Shown here: positions 1 through 11,066 of the stretch, piece after piece
Layout of the letters: each line of letters begins with the position of its first letter
Numbering within the stretch: position 1 is the first letter of the stretch
From: Ditylenchus dipsaci
Lineage: Eukaryota > Nematoda > Chromadorea > Rhabditida > Anguinidae
Direction: 5' to 3'
Assembly: GCA_004194705.1 (NCBI GenBank)
Contig: SADC01000861.1
Span: forward strand, 124,001-188,000
DNA: 64,000 nucleotides
Position numbers and translations under genes: made by a program
The notes under the pieces: generated by a model
Told to the model about the DNA's origin: nothing
Databases searched by the model: none
Seen by the model: the letters and a program-made list of their open reading frames with translations, nothing else

Positions 1-93
1 CGTGTATATCATATTATGTCTTTTAACTATCACAAATAAATGAATACTAGAACTAATTTTTATTCAAACATTCAAAAAAGTCAAATTGTTAAG

Positions 94-1061
94 CTACACA
101 GTTGCTGACATTGAGGAAATCGTCGCACGTTTCGTTAATCTAAGTAGTTTAATAACAAAATTTCGATAAGGTTTGGTACAATAAAGTGTAGCAATAAATT
201 CCACAACCGAATGAGAGCTGATCACACAAATAGCAACCGTAAATATAGGGCAGGTATTAGGAACTTCAAATAGAATGAAACTAATAAGCATTAAACAAGG
301 CATCAACATAAGTATAGTAGCAATCAAAGCTTGAACCAGTGAAATGACTATTATATTAGACAGTTGGGCCTTCAACTTATTCTTAACAATCCGGTAAATA
401 AAAATTCCAAAAATAAAAGGCATTAGCAGAATAAACGAACCTAGCATTGCAAAAGATACTATAAGCGGTACAAAATATTGGAATAAGGAAGTACAAAAAA
501 TGTCGGCTCATTTTGAATCAAGTTTTTCAAAGCTGGATCGCTGTTGATCGCCCATAAATTAGTTTTTTCACGATTTTCTGCAAGTACTGAAAAGACAGCG
601 TAAATGAGACAACAATATGCTAAGAACAACAAAATCAATATTGCTACGATCAAAAATTTAGTGTTCAACCACCGAAAATTATTGTTAGGAAATATCAGAA
701 GATATCGTGTAAAAAGTGTTAGCATCAATCCAGTGATCATATTAGTTGCAGAAGCTAATATCAGCAAAGTGTAAACCGCCGTGCTATAGTATCCTAACAA
801 TTGTCTTCCCAATCCAAGTTGATAGATGGCAGCAAAAGGTACTAAGACGACCAATTTTGAGATTCCTATTGTAGTTTCATAGAATAAACACCAAAAAGTG
901 TGGTTCAAAATATACCACTTGAAGTTACCGAGGGTTTTAGATTTGGTCAAAATAATGTAGAACATGAAGGGAGCCATCATCCATGTTATAAAAAGGGTGA
1001 AACTAGAATAGTAATAGTATAAGTTAAATATCTCAGGTGATGGTATTGTTAATTTGGACAT
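94..1061 (-). CDS. srh-like seven-transmembrane chemoreceptor, one frameshift
   Basis: This is a nematode serpentine chemoreceptor of the Srh type, a plasma-membrane GPCR usually expressed in sensory neurons. Translation from the ATG at 1061 gives TM1 to TM4, including the NHTFWCLFYE segment at TM2 and FTRYLLIF after TM3. After a break at the A-run 495-500 (poly-T on the coding strand) the reading frame moves by one base. It then continues through TM5 (LLMPFIFGIFIY), TM6 (VISLVQALIATIL) and TM7, ending HSVVEFIATLYC followed by the family-typical PYR motif. One extra T in the six-T run would make a continuous receptor of about 322 residues, the usual Srh length, without introns. A poly(A) signal (TTTATT on the plus strand, 59-64) follows the stop. 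The break may be a homopolymer sequencing error or a young pseudogene; I favour error. Confidence 0.8.
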
Positions 1062-1074
1062 TTTGAACAAAACT

Positions 1075-2055
1075 TTTTATTTTTTTTGAACAATGAAAAA
1101 GTAAACTTGAGTATTAATCTATGTCTTTAATTTACAATATTTCAAAAAATTTTGAATTATCAGTTAGTCATGAGTTTCTATGGTAGCGTTTCACATAGCT
1201 AACTTGTTTATAAATACAATTTTACAATCTGCAAAAATACTTAGTAAAGTTTAAGTGTATGGCAAGTATAAAAAGTGCCATTTTTATGCTGATTTTGAAT
1301 GTAAAGTCTGTTACGCATTGAATTTAGAAAAAAAGTCGCCATTTTTCGACCACTAAAAAGGAAATTCTTTCAAAAGCCTTTTTGCCAGTATTTCTTATTC
1401 GTTCTAAGCGCATGTGAATTATATGCGTTTTGGTTTAAGGGACGCGCAACGAAAGACTACAGCGTATAAAGATTACCTGCACTTTTATTCGAGAGACGCG
1501 CAGCGGCCAAGCACAGCGTACAATTTTCTACACATCGGAGCGAACTTTTTTTTTTGAAACCTCAACGATATGCTAATGTGGTCTTTTGAACTCAGATTTT
1601 TAATATTCATTTTGTAGGCCGGGCTACAGACTGCCGAAGTTGGCAATTGGTCAAAAAAACAGGTGTTTGTTCGGTTTTGGCCCTTTCATACCCGAATTTT
1701 TTTGGGTTTTCATATTTTTTCTTGTGCCTTGAGATCCAGGGCTATCAAATAGGCTATCGCGTATTTCTGTACGATAACCGGAAAATACCTAGAAATTAAG
1801 CTTTTGCCAAAAAAAGGGGATTTTTTTTTGAAAAAAGACATGTATAAAAGGCCTTTAATAATATTTCAGTGTTCAACCATCTTCGATGCTAGCAAATGTT
1901 TGAATTATTTTTTTTTCATCTGCAAAATTCAAACAGAAATGTACAAAATGAGCCATCAGAGTATTATTTCAAGTTGTGGTTTAAGTTCATTATTAAATCT
2001 TTATTGTAAGGATTTTTAAAAATTTCAAATAGTTAAACAAATAGTTCTGCTAACT
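1075..2055. other. intergenic, no gene seen
   Basis: AT-rich spacer without a supportable gene. It holds two diverged direct copies of a short motif (GACGCGCA...CAGCGTA) near 1441-1475 and 1490-1525 and several poly-T runs. Confidence 0.5.
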
Positions 2056-2109
2056 TTCAAAAAGTTAGCAGAAATTCATCCTTTACATATTTTACAGCTT
2101 GATGGTTTA

Positions 2110-2928
2110 TCAAAGAGCACGAAGAAGTCCACCCAAAATTGCTAGATTGGAAATTCCACCACCTCCTAGAAAACCACCCACAAGGGGAAGAGACTTTGAG
2201 ACAGCATCCAATGTGGCAGGAATAGTGCCTACTAAACCAAGTGGAATGATGCCTGAGAGGGCAGGCAAGGGGGCTTGCAACAGGATGGAAAGCAGGGATA
2301 GCACTACAGCAATCAGAGCTTGCAGCAAGCTCACCAACACTAAACACACAAATAAGTATGTTGGAATAAATCTTAGACTAACCAGAAGTAGTACTGGGAC
2401 CAAGTTTTTACCGATCAAAGGATGCCGCCGTGGGCACTTTGACCCCTAAACCTATGGGGCAATCAAACCACTGGCAGTATGGTCAATTGGGGGCGGAGCC
2501 TAACAGCACCTATGGCTTCTCTTTGAAAGTGTCCAATAGGTATGGGGCAAAAGGCGGCATCCTTTGATCGGTAAAAACTTGGTCCCAGTACTACTACCAG
2601 AAACATTGGGCATATTAGGCACATCGATTGGTGGCAATTGAACCCCACCAACTATTGGTAGAGCTGCAATTATGGCATTTAGATCAGTAGGAATGGTGTT
2701 GACTAAGCCAGCTAGAATCAGAGCCCAAACAGCTGGCAATGGCACTTGAGTCAAGATGGAAAGCACACTTAGAAGCAAAACCACTAGAGATTGGATCAAA
2801 GCAACTAGTCCTGAGACTCCAGGCACACCAGCCACATTAGCAGGCACTGCTACTGGAGGCACTGCTAGTAAGGCACAACTTAAGCCAACCAAGGCTACAG
2901 ACACTAGGACAAATTTGGAAATGGACAT
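2110..2928 (-). CDS. two-exon secreted hydrophobic repeat protein
   Basis: I do not recognise the family. Exon 1 is 2928-2598 and exon 2 is 2339-2110; both junctions agree in phase (1/2) and give 186 residues. The N-terminus MSISKFVLVSVALVGLSCA is a signal peptide. Each exon encodes a related low-complexity hydrophobic unit: exon 1 has LIQSLVVLLLSVLSILTQVP then PAVWALILAGLVNTIP, and exon 2 has LLQALIAVVLSLLSILLQAP then PALSGIIPLGLVGTIP. The protein therefore arose by internal exon duplication and is rich in Leu, Val, Ala, Pro and Gly without cysteines in the repeats. It could be a secreted structural or antimicrobial-like protein, but nothing in the sequence proves a role. The intron contains a 207-208-bp inverted-repeat element placed directly on the 5' splice site (see findings). 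Confidence 0.65.
2388..2594. mobile_element. MITE with perfect 42-bp TIRs, at splice donor
   Basis: Perfect 42-bp terminal inverted repeats lie at 2388-2429 and 2553-2594 (outer end GTAGTACTGGGACC). On the coding strand TTCTGGT occurs on both sides (2602-2596 and 2387-2381), a 7-bp target duplication, or 8 bp with one mismatch. The length of the duplication would suit a hAT-type element. No coding capacity. Confidence 0.85.
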
Positions 2929-2959
2929 TTTGGTTTATGAATTAGGTTTAAAAAATGGT

Positions 2960-5135
2960 GTTTGGGAAAATTGATTTGACTTGAATTGTCTGGTCTTTTA
3001 TAGTGAAATTTCGCAGAGTAAATGGCCAAAAACAAAGAGATTTAAATAATAATCCTTTAAACACTTGGCTTTATCATGGTCATAAGTTCCTGTGTGTTAA
3101 CAGTTAAACAACTGATTTTAGTTCCAGCCAGTACCTCTAACAGATTATTGAAAAATACAATTTCACTGTTCAATCGCTTTTTTAAAACTCTTGGAAAAGG
3201 TGCTTTTGTCATAAATTTAACCGCAAATTTTCAAATCATATTGTGGAAAAGTTACATCGAAATTGATCTTTTCTTGGTCAGGCAGCGTCGTGAGCAATGT
3301 TATGAAAGTCTGCTACTTTAGGCAACTTCTTGTTCATAATCTAAATGGTTTAAGCCTAGGCAAAATTACAAAATGAAAAATTCAATCAAGCACTTATTCA
3401 GCAACCCTATTTTTCGCGAGCAAGACCTCAAAATATCATGTCATAAGTATTCCTAAGTTGAAAATTTACAAAATTTACATGCTTATTATTTATATATAAA
3501 TCAAAGTCAGTGAAACAAAAAAATAAACAAAAACTTGTAATTTTCTATTATCGATAATAGAAATTTGAGTCATCAAAATGTAATCTTATAAATTTCTTTC
3601 TTGAGCATTTCTAAGTTTTTCTAAATAAAAATATTTACTGTGACAATTTTAGTCCTCCCCAAAATACAATTTTTTTTGCTAAGACTGAACTTTTTTCCTA
3701 TTTTAGTGGCCTGAGATGCATTGGGATGCTTAGACGTGATTTCGATTACTACTCTTGTTCATAAAATGCATTTACCGTATTTTCTCTGATAGAAGCATAC
3801 CTATCTATTTTTTTGAATAAGATTTTAGAGTAAGGGCCTTTATTGATCTACATTTTTATGAATTTTAGAAGGTTGCAATATAGAAGCCCATGGGCTTCAA
3901 TTAGAGAAAATACGGTAGAGTCTCTTTTTGCTAAGGCTTGAGCTTAAAAAGATGGTAAAACAGCCTGAAAATAGGCTTACCTTCAAGATATGCTGATCAG
4001 AAATCGGCCCGCTATTATTGCATAAGCCCACGGCTCCCAACTCGAAATTTTGAAATAAAGGTCATTTTTATAATAAAGCCAAAACATAGCCAATATAGCT
4101 TTAAGTCTCATCCTAAACATAAGGCGGAAAACGAAAAGAAAATTGGTTGGCTTTTTTGTGATGTTTAATAAAATTCAATTTCGCGTGTTCAGCAAAAGCA
4201 AAGAGAGCATTAAAAAAAACACCTACGCAAGTAGCATAAAGAACTGAGAGCGACCCAATTGCAGCAAATATATTTCACCCAGTCTAACCACCCTTTCAGT
4301 TTGTCTGTTTTCCAATAGACGGACTGATGCTTTCGCTGTGCTTCTTTTTTTCTTATTTTAACTGTATGTAATCTAAAGTGAAATTAACTGTAAAAATTGA
4401 CTGTATGCCTATATTTGGCCAAATTTCACGTTTTACCCAATCTAAACCGAATTTTTTTTATTGCTTTGCTTTGCATTGAATAGGCGCTTAGACTTTGCTC
4501 TGTCAAAAATGATATTTCAAAAAGGTTTGTCAAAATTCGGTATACCCTGTCTATTTTCAGTTTTTTCAGCCCAAGATATGTCAGTGGCATATTTGCAAAA
4601 AAAAATAGTTAGAAAAAAGAACTTTTGTAGTTCAAGAAGGAGGAGGTGGGATGGTTGTGAAAGGCGATCGAAAAAATATTCAAGCTGTTTTTGTATTGTT
4701 TTACCGAGCAAGATATAAATACATCATAATTCATTCGTAGAATTTTTTAATTTTGAAAATATAACTAAATCCAATAATGAGTAAAACAAAAAAATTCAAC
4801 ATAAAATTTTAATTGCTTGTTGTTGAATATTTACAAATCATCAAAGTGCAATTTTTGCGATTTCTTCCTTGAGCATGTTCAAGCTTTTCTAAACAAGAAA
4901 TAATTTTTAAAAGTTTCTCATAAATGACAAAATGGAGCTGTTTAAGACTTTAAAGCTGTTTTCTGTAATTTTTAATTTCCATATTTCCATATTTTTTCTG
5001 TTTTAGAGCATATTCTAGGCACAGCCAAGCTTCGGCACAGTTTACCTTTTTTCAATTTATGACCCACTGGTGCACGAATTTTAATAAGAACGATAAAAGT
5101 AACATATGTAGGCCCACTTGAAAACACATAGTCAA
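2960..5135. other. intergenic, no gene seen
   Basis: AT-rich spacer. Short open frames here have no recognisable domain or exon signals. It contains one short inverted-repeat element (3773-3917) and otherwise only A/T-rich unique-looking sequence. Confidence 0.5.
3773..3917. mobile_element. ACCGTATTT-family MITE
   Basis: Begins ACCGTATTTTCTCTGAT and ends in the inverse ATTAGAGAAAATACGGT, flanked by TA. Same ends as elements at 12657, 33001 and 33327, so this is one family of TA-target inverted-repeat elements. Confidence 0.75.
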
Positions 5136-5149
5136 CAGCCACCTACCAA

Positions 5150-5420
5150 ACCTACTGGCCATACACCCATCCCACCTGGCCACCTACATACCTAATCGAC
5201 CATTTACCTACCCTAGCATGCCACCTACCTACTCTACCTGGCCACCTACCTACTCTACCTGGCCACCTACCTACTCTACCTGGCCACCTACCTACTCTAC
5301 CTGGCCACCTACCTACCCTACCTGACCACCTACTTACCCTACCGGGCCACCTACCTACCCTACCTGGCCACCTACCCTACCTGGCCACCTACTTACCTTA
5401 CCTGACCACCTACTAACCAT
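5150..5420. repeat. 21-bp minisatellite
   Basis: Tandem array of a 21-bp unit (CCACCTACCTACTCTACCTGG), roughly a dozen copies. Central copies are identical and outer copies diverged. Confidence 0.9.
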
Positions 5421-5493
5421 GATAGGACCAATCAAACACAAGAGAAATATAATAAATGTGGTCAAAATTTTGAGTTTTAAATAGGGTTGTACA

Positions 5494-5650
5494 ATGGGAA
5501 TATTCCGGGAATATTTCCGGGAATATTCCCGGGAACATTGGGAATATTCCCGGGTTTCCTGGTATTTTCCCCTATATTGGGAATATTCCCGGGAATATTC
5601 CCAATGTTCCCGGGAATATTCCCGGGTTTTCTATATTTCCGGGAATTTCT
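5494..5650. repeat. GGGAATATTCCC palindromic tract
   Basis: Overlapping copies of the self-complementary words GGGAATATTCCC and CCCGGGAATATT. It can fold on itself repeatedly; it is not coding. Confidence 0.85.
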
Positions 5651-5763
5651 ACAACTCTAGTTTTAAACTAATTTTTTCAACTCCTGTCCAGTATTGCAGA
5701 GAACGAGTCTTAAACAGTTTCGATGTTGCTGAGAAATTATCACTTATTTTAGTAAAGTTTGAA

Positions 5764-8243
5764 TTAAACCTTGAGTTTGTTTGATTTGGTCGTATCTGTC
5801 TCACTAATCCACTTATTAACTTGACCTTCAATTTCATCTTTCTTCAACCAAAAATGCTTTTTAATAACATCTTCAAAGGCTAAAGGTGGACGTTGCAACT
5901 GCTCTAACATTGCCCAACGAACATTATTCACTCGCACATCTGCAGAATAGTTTTTCGATCCCTTAAAAAGTTTAAAAAATAAATAACTAAATTAGTCTAT
6001 TGATAAAAAAAGTATTACCTTATTCCCAATAAAAGTGTTTTTGACCATCTCATGTCCAGGCTCATTGTAATAAGGCTGCTCCACAAGCACCAAAGACTGC
6101 AGACTAATCAACACCTGCAAAAACGAAGAAGTCTTAGCATTCCATCGCATTTCTTGAGCACTAGGCCATGTGTTTAGTATGGACAAGCAAACATGGCCAG
6201 TATTGTAGAGGTTGGGATTGAAGACCACAGTTCCATTGCCAGTGGTTTGCAGATTGACCAAAGGTGGACTGTTAGGATAGTCTTCAGGGAAAAAGACATC
6301 AAACTCAAAGCAGCCATTTGCATATGGAGTGCCGGCTGGTCCAATTATGAGCACCTTAGCTAGATCAATCCTTTCCTCGGAAGAGCGCACAAACACACCG
6401 CTTTGCTCAGTCAAAGGCAGTTGGCCAGGCATGCTTAGGGAGATAATTTCCTTAGCAATATGACGGGTGTTTTTGCCTAGTCTACTAGTAGGAGATCTGA
6501 CACGAGAACTGAATTTGTGAGAGACTCTTAAACTAGCTAGATGTGGATGATAGAAGGCAATAGAGGCTAAAAACAAAAAAAATTTTGATCCAAGTATTTT
6601 GGGTCTATAACCTACCAAACTGAAGAGGTTGCATAGCTTGACAGTAGTCACTTTCACAGCTAAGTTTAGGTTTTGGCGAAAAGAAACTGCTCATGAACTC
6701 CTTAGACACACTTTTGGTAACTGAAAAGGATCTTAAAAGTCAATAACGAACAGGTTGCTATTATCAATTCCTTCAAGTTTTTGGTGCTATGTACAGGGTG
6801 AACTAAAAAAACAGTCACATTTTCGAAAAAGTTCTCGAGGTAGCCCTTGCACCATCGATTTTGCTAGGAAAATAGATGAGATTGTTTAAGCTCCCAGGAA
6901 GCTCGTCAGTTGATGACTAATCCTGAGAACTGGTAGCTTATTTGAAGAAAAGAGCTACTTCTTTAAAGAAAATTCAACTTTTTATGTTTTAAATTCTGTT
7001 AAAAGAATTTGATTGTTTGACATGTTAACACACATTTTCATCATACCCATTTATTTGTTGAATTTCAAAACTACAAAACTCATTTTACAGAATGATTTTT
7101 GAAAATCTGAATGTTGAGATAATGTTGAGACAATTAAAATAATGGCACAAATTGAGGTTTTCTTTATTTTTTCCTATTTTTTCCATTTTTAGCAACAAGG
7201 TTTTTTTAAAGACCATATTTCTACTATCTTACATTGGAAAAAATTATGTAAAGTGGATTTGGCAGGCTCAGATTGCGCTGCCATTTTGGTTGGTTGTTAT
7301 TAAAGCGCTTTACAAAAAATAATATTTAAATCAAATTACCGATAAGCTTGTAAAAAAAGTTACGTTCTTTTAAATAAAATTTGAAATACCCTGTAAAATA
7401 TTCTGTAGAATATTTTTGGCTAGCAGAAAAAAGAGCCAGACTGGATTAATAACTAGCATCGGAAACGGAAAAATTTCTATAATTTTTAAGGTTTTTATAA
7501 ACAAATGAAACAACCTCTGTTTTCGAGTGCCATAAATTCCCTGCACAATTGTCCAAACTTTTTTAATTGCTGTGTTTCCTCTGATACCAATATATTAGCA
7601 TTTCTAATTCTCTTTTTCTGATCTGCATCTGCATGCTTCAATAAGAGATCAATTAAGTCTTCTATTTGTTCTACTTGGCTTATCAAAGTATCCACACCAT
7701 TATTCTGACTAAAAAGTGTAGAAATCAGGTTCTGTCTTGAAACTTGGTGCTTTTCATCTGCTTTTCCAATATTCTTAATCTTAGAAGAAGCAATAAGTAT
7801 GTTCATAATTACTTCATAAGAAGAAACATTGTTGGCAATTTCAATAACTAAAATTTAAAAAAATGAAAAAATAAAAATTTTGGTAGCATTAAAAGAAGAT
7901 ATTGCTTGTAAAAAGTTTAAGTATCTATATAAAATTCAAAATTTAAATGCAATCAAAAATTAATTCGAAAATATTATCGACAAAATTAGGGTGATCCCAC
8001 GCGAAATTTAATTTTTCGAATTGCTGCGCTTATCACTTTTCATGATCTTTTAATAATTTTCAAAAATATACTTTTTACTAACAATTTTTTAAAGGACGTA
8101 CGTGAATCATTGAGCAAGTGCGCAAGTATAACATCTTTGAGACAAGAATTCTGAAGAAGTTCGACAAACTCTGTCTCCAAAACAATGTCTCCAGAGTGTA
8201 GAGCAGAAAATGAATGCAACGAATTCTTGTCCACTGGCTTCAT
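5764..8243 (-). CDS. BIRC6/UBC-17-like ubiquitin-conjugating enzyme (E2)
   Basis: Five exons join in phase: 8243-8102, 7847-7515, 6720-6616, 6566-6019 and 5961-5764, giving 441 residues. The last two exons hold a UBCc domain of the BIRC6 (BRUCE/Apollon) type: [21 protein letters not shown], the [15 protein letters not shown] wing, [16 protein letters not shown] with the catalytic cysteine near residue 320, [14 protein letters not shown], and the C-terminal [12 protein letters not shown] region. The enzyme would take ubiquitin from E1 as a thioester and pass it to substrates. Residues 1-190 are helical, without a BIR domain, so this is the short nematode form rather than the giant mammalian protein. 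The start at 8243 is chosen because an AG acceptor (8260-8259) lies 15 nt upstream, as for a spliced-leader site; an upstream exon remains possible. All donors are GT. Confidence 0.85.
6780..7400. repeat. intronic repeat sequence in E2 gene
   Basis: The 794-nt intron (7514-6721) of the E2 gene holds AT-rich sequence with phrases such as GAATGTTGAGATAATG and ACCCTGTAAAATATT. These recur in the inverted-repeat family seen at 33.7, 41.5 and 49 kb. Boundaries are unclear. Confidence 0.4.
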
Positions 8244-8259
8244 AAGAGAATGAAAGATC

Positions 8260-8740
8260 TTAAAGGGGTGTTACAACAAAATGTATTACTTTCAACCTAT
8301 TGTGATTAAATAAATAATTATTTAGCAATAATTTTTTAAGTACAAAATATGGAACGTAAACGCATCGCAGTTTTGGGTTTTTACAAAATAAAGATTATGA
8401 GTTGAAATTGATGAGAAAAAAATCTGGGATTCGGAGCAGGATTGTATAATATCAAAATCAGGACCCAATAATTGTACGTTGACAACTTTAGAATTTTTTC
8501 ATAGTATAAAATATAATCGATTATTGTACGTTGACTGTAAAATTTCAGATTCCAAGCCTCAAGAAAAGGTTGGGAAACAGGATCGGAATCCCGATTCATG
8601 ATCTCGACTCCATCTCTCGTTTTGCTTAATTCATAAAACCTTTTTTCAACGCATTTTTAACGCACTTTTCCCGAGTTTTTTTAGAGTGGACGCAATATGA
8701 AGTGGCCTTTTACAGTCAGGACCAGCCCCTGCCGCACGCA
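8260..8740. other. intergenic, no gene seen
   Basis: Contains two short inverted copies of ATTGTACGTTGAC (near 8470 and 8524), a remnant of the hairpin MITE family found at 16.1, 17.1 and 22.1 kb. No exon signals found. Confidence 0.45.
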
Positions 8741-8910
8741 TTAAAGGGGCATGCTCGCCACCGATGGAAATATTTTGAAAGGCGGGTACCAAGTCAATTC
8801 AATCGAGAACTATTTTAAAACAAATTTTTGTTGAGTACCCTGGGGGGAATAAGTGATCAAAAATAATTCTATCGTTTAATAGTATCGGTGGCCTAGTGGG
8901 CGTAAAAATT

Positions 8911-9137
8911 GAAGTGCACTTCCTCAAAAGAGTATTTTTCTCTAAGCGTCCTATTTTGGGCTCCCTTAATTTTTTTTAAGTTTTTTTTTGCAATGTACAG
9001 CGCGCTAAGTAAGGCTTAGGTTTAGGCTTAGGTTTAGACCTTAGGCTTAGGCCTTAGGCTTAGGTAAGAATGAAAAAAAGTTTGCTTAGAGAAAAATACT
9101 CTTTGCGGGGGGGGGGGGGGTCGGATGGTGCACTTCA
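8911..9137. mobile_element. nested GAGTATTTTTCTC-family foldback
   Basis: Left end GAAGTGCACTTCCTCAAAAG then AGTATTTTTCTCTAAGC; the right end is the inverse, with a 14-bp poly-G inside the flank. The same ends occur at 27104-27328 and, singly, at 20584. Confidence 0.7.
9008..9066. repeat. degenerate TTAGGC-like tract
   Basis: Irregular TTAGGC/TTAGGTTTAGGC repeats, resembling the nematode telomere hexamer but too degenerate for a true telomere. Similar short tracts occur near 38310-38370 and 57310-57370. Confidence 0.6.
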
Positions 9138-9143
9138 TATGCT

Positions 9144-9210
9144 GTCCTAGTGGGATAGCGGCGGCGGACTGCAAAAGTTGGTCGTCCGTTCGATTCCCAC
9201 TGGAGGTACA
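9144..9210 (+). other. tRNA-like module (degenerate, GCA anticodon position)
   Basis: An A-box-like CCTAGTGGGATAG is followed 32 nt later by a B-box GTTCGATTCCC; the middle hairpin region reads GACTGCAAAAGTT, with GCA where a Cys anticodon would be. The acceptor arm does not pair well. It is better read as a tRNA-derived Pol III module inside the surrounding element than as a working tRNA-Cys. Confidence 0.55.
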
Positions 9211-9705
9211 ATTTTTCTCGACTTTTCTAAAAGTTCGTCAGATTAATTGCCGTTTGAATTTCGCTGGCACTCGCCTTTCGAAATGTTCCCATCGGCGACT
9301 AGCATGCCCCTTTAATCTATTGGCGATTTCTCGTTCTTACATTTAAAATCACATGAACATTCTCGGATTCAAACTTTTGCCTTGCTTTCCATGTCGGTGA
9401 TGTAGCATTAGCTTTTGTGCTTGACGACCAGAAGAATCTTTTCTTCTGTTTCAATTCTCGGACGTCAATCTAAAAAAAACATTATTGGGGTATCGCAAGA
9501 ACAGCTAGTATTAAAAATTTGAGGAGATAAATGCATAATTAAAGGAATTTTTTCAAATTCAAGTCAGTATTATATTAATTTTGTCCGAAAGTTTGCGGTT
9601 GACAAGTGAGTCTTTCTTTCAAGAATATTACTGTTATTTTTGGGCGGCAGGCGGTTACCGAAAAATTACCGGTTTTCGCCGCGGATTTAAATTGCCATAA
9701 ATTTT

Positions 9706-9798
9706 CGGTTCTTGTCGGTTATCGGGACTACCTTGGTTCTTCTCGGGACTACCTTGGTTCATGTGTGACAAGGTAGTCCCGATAACCGACAAGAACCA
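9706..9798. repeat. short palindrome
   Basis: Inverted copies of TTCTTGTCGGTTATCGGGAC plus CTACCTTG flank a short loop with a third, direct copy of CGGGACTACCTTGGTTC. A minimal hairpin element. Confidence 0.8.
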
Positions 9799-9973
9799 AA
9801 TTTTTTTAGTAGCGTCAAACTTCAACTTTTCTACATACTCAATCGACCATTCTTTGTCTATCGATACAAGTATATATATTTCAAATAAAAATGTCGAATC
9901 ACGGAGTTTCAGCAATTTTGAATCGCAGCAAATACCGCATATGCCTAGTTCTGTACGTTTAAATCGTAAAACC

Positions 9974-10092
9974 CGAGTGCGCTCCCTCCATCAAAGAGTA
10001 TGAGCTTTCTAGCCATAGACCCCAAAAAGTATGGGTTCTCCACTAATTTTTAGGCTTAGTTAGCTCATACTCTTTGGGAAGGGGTGCGCTTG
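9974..10092. mobile_element. AAGAGTATGAGCT-family foldback
   Basis: GAGTGCGCTCCC...CAAAGAGTATGAGCT at the left is inverted at the right (AGCTCATACTCTTTG...GGGTGCGCTTG). A related copy lies at 22385-22505. Confidence 0.65.
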
Positions 10093-10094
10093 AA

Positions 10095-10875
10095 GTGCTG
10101 CTATTTAAATTGGCGGGGGACAGCTTTTTTACTCAAAAAATTCACGAAATTATTTTTTCGAACTTCAAAGTGATTGATATACATTGTCATCTTCCACAGC
10201 TTGGTGAGCAAAGAAAGCTAAGCAGAGCATGAGCATTTTCCCGATCCCTGTTTGCAAATTTGTTGACGAAGATAGGCCATCCCTTTTCTGTCAGCTTGAT
10301 TGAATCTATTTAAAAAGCTCAGCAAAGCTTTAAACGGGAATAAAGATAACTGGTCAGGTTCTACGTGTAGATCCGGAGAAGATTGAGAAGTTTGGTCTGA
10401 AATTTAAATTAAAAAATTTACTGATTTTTGAAAATTACCCCCAAAAATTATCCCGCTGAGCTTGTAATTTTCAGCTGGTAACAGTGCAATTTTTCTAAAG
10501 TTAGGAAAATTTCCAGCCATTTTAAAATTGGCTATATGTTCAGCAAAATGGCCATATGTTCTCAGCCTGTCATTTTTACAATCACGTGAAAATTTATTTT
10601 TGAACAAAAAAAGCATAAATAACCCCCCCCCCCCTCCCCGTGATAATTTTCAAAAGTTACCTAAAACCACGAATTAAAAAAATTGTTAGTTTATAATATT
10701 TTTTATAATATTTTTAAAGTGACCAAGGGCTATCCGCTTGGAGCGTCTGCTTTTGTTAGGCTATATGACACTATTTTTCAATTTACTATAAGACCCAGGT
10801 ACTCAGCTTCTATAAAACCAAGGTTTTTTCTGAAAACTAATTAACGTACAATTATCGATTAAGGTTTATATGATA
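10095..10875. other. intergenic, no gene seen
   Basis: No supportable gene. A 13-bp poly-C run sits near 10622-10634; the remainder is AT-rich. Confidence 0.45.
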
Positions 10876-10877
10876 AA

Positions 10878-10964
10878 GTCACACCTCTATAACCCGACAC
10901 CCCAGGGGACCGGCCTCAGGGTGTCGGGTTATCGAGGTGTCGGGTTAAATAGGTTTGACTGTAC
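10878..10964. mobile_element. tiny pogo/Tigger-like MITE
   Basis: About 87 bp with inner inverted copies of GGTGTCGGGTTA and an outer end ending GTTTGACTGTA. CAGT-type ends with AACC..TATAACCC resemble pogo/Tigger-type termini. Confidence 0.5.
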
Positions 10965-11066
10965 AAGAAATTTTACAGTTATCAATGTATAGTTGACAAA
11001 AGAAAACTAATAACTGTGCGTCGATAACTGTAGTATATATAAAATTATATTATATATAAAAGTATA

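Larger units (their letters stand above)
8741..9315. mobile_element. TTAA-flanked element carrying a tRNA-like module
   Basis: Both ends read TTAAAGGGGCATGC inwards (8741 and 9315), followed by further inverted similarity (ACCGATGG...GAAAGGCG against CGCCTTTCGAAATGTTCCCATCGG). TTAA at both outer edges fits a piggyBac-type target. Inside lie a nested element (8911-9137) and a tRNA-like segment (9144-9210). Confidence 0.7.

Noticed and set aside
2403..2600. C-terminal extension of the secreted protein (GTKFLPIKGCR...)
   Set aside because: These residues are translated from the MITE inverted repeat; the exon ends at the donor 2598.
5150..5420. CRISPR-like array
   Set aside because: The units are contiguous 21-bp tandem repeats without unique spacers, in a eukaryotic genome.
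9008..9066. TTAGGC-like tract as a telomere or internal telomere
   Set aside because: Units are irregular and mixed with TTAGGTTTAGG; the tract is under 60 bp and lies inside an inverted-repeat element, and similar AGGCT tracts occur elsewhere in the window.
9144..9210. Functional tRNA-Cys
   Set aside because: GCA is in the right place, but the acceptor stem and D-arm do not pair; it is treated as a tRNA-derived module.
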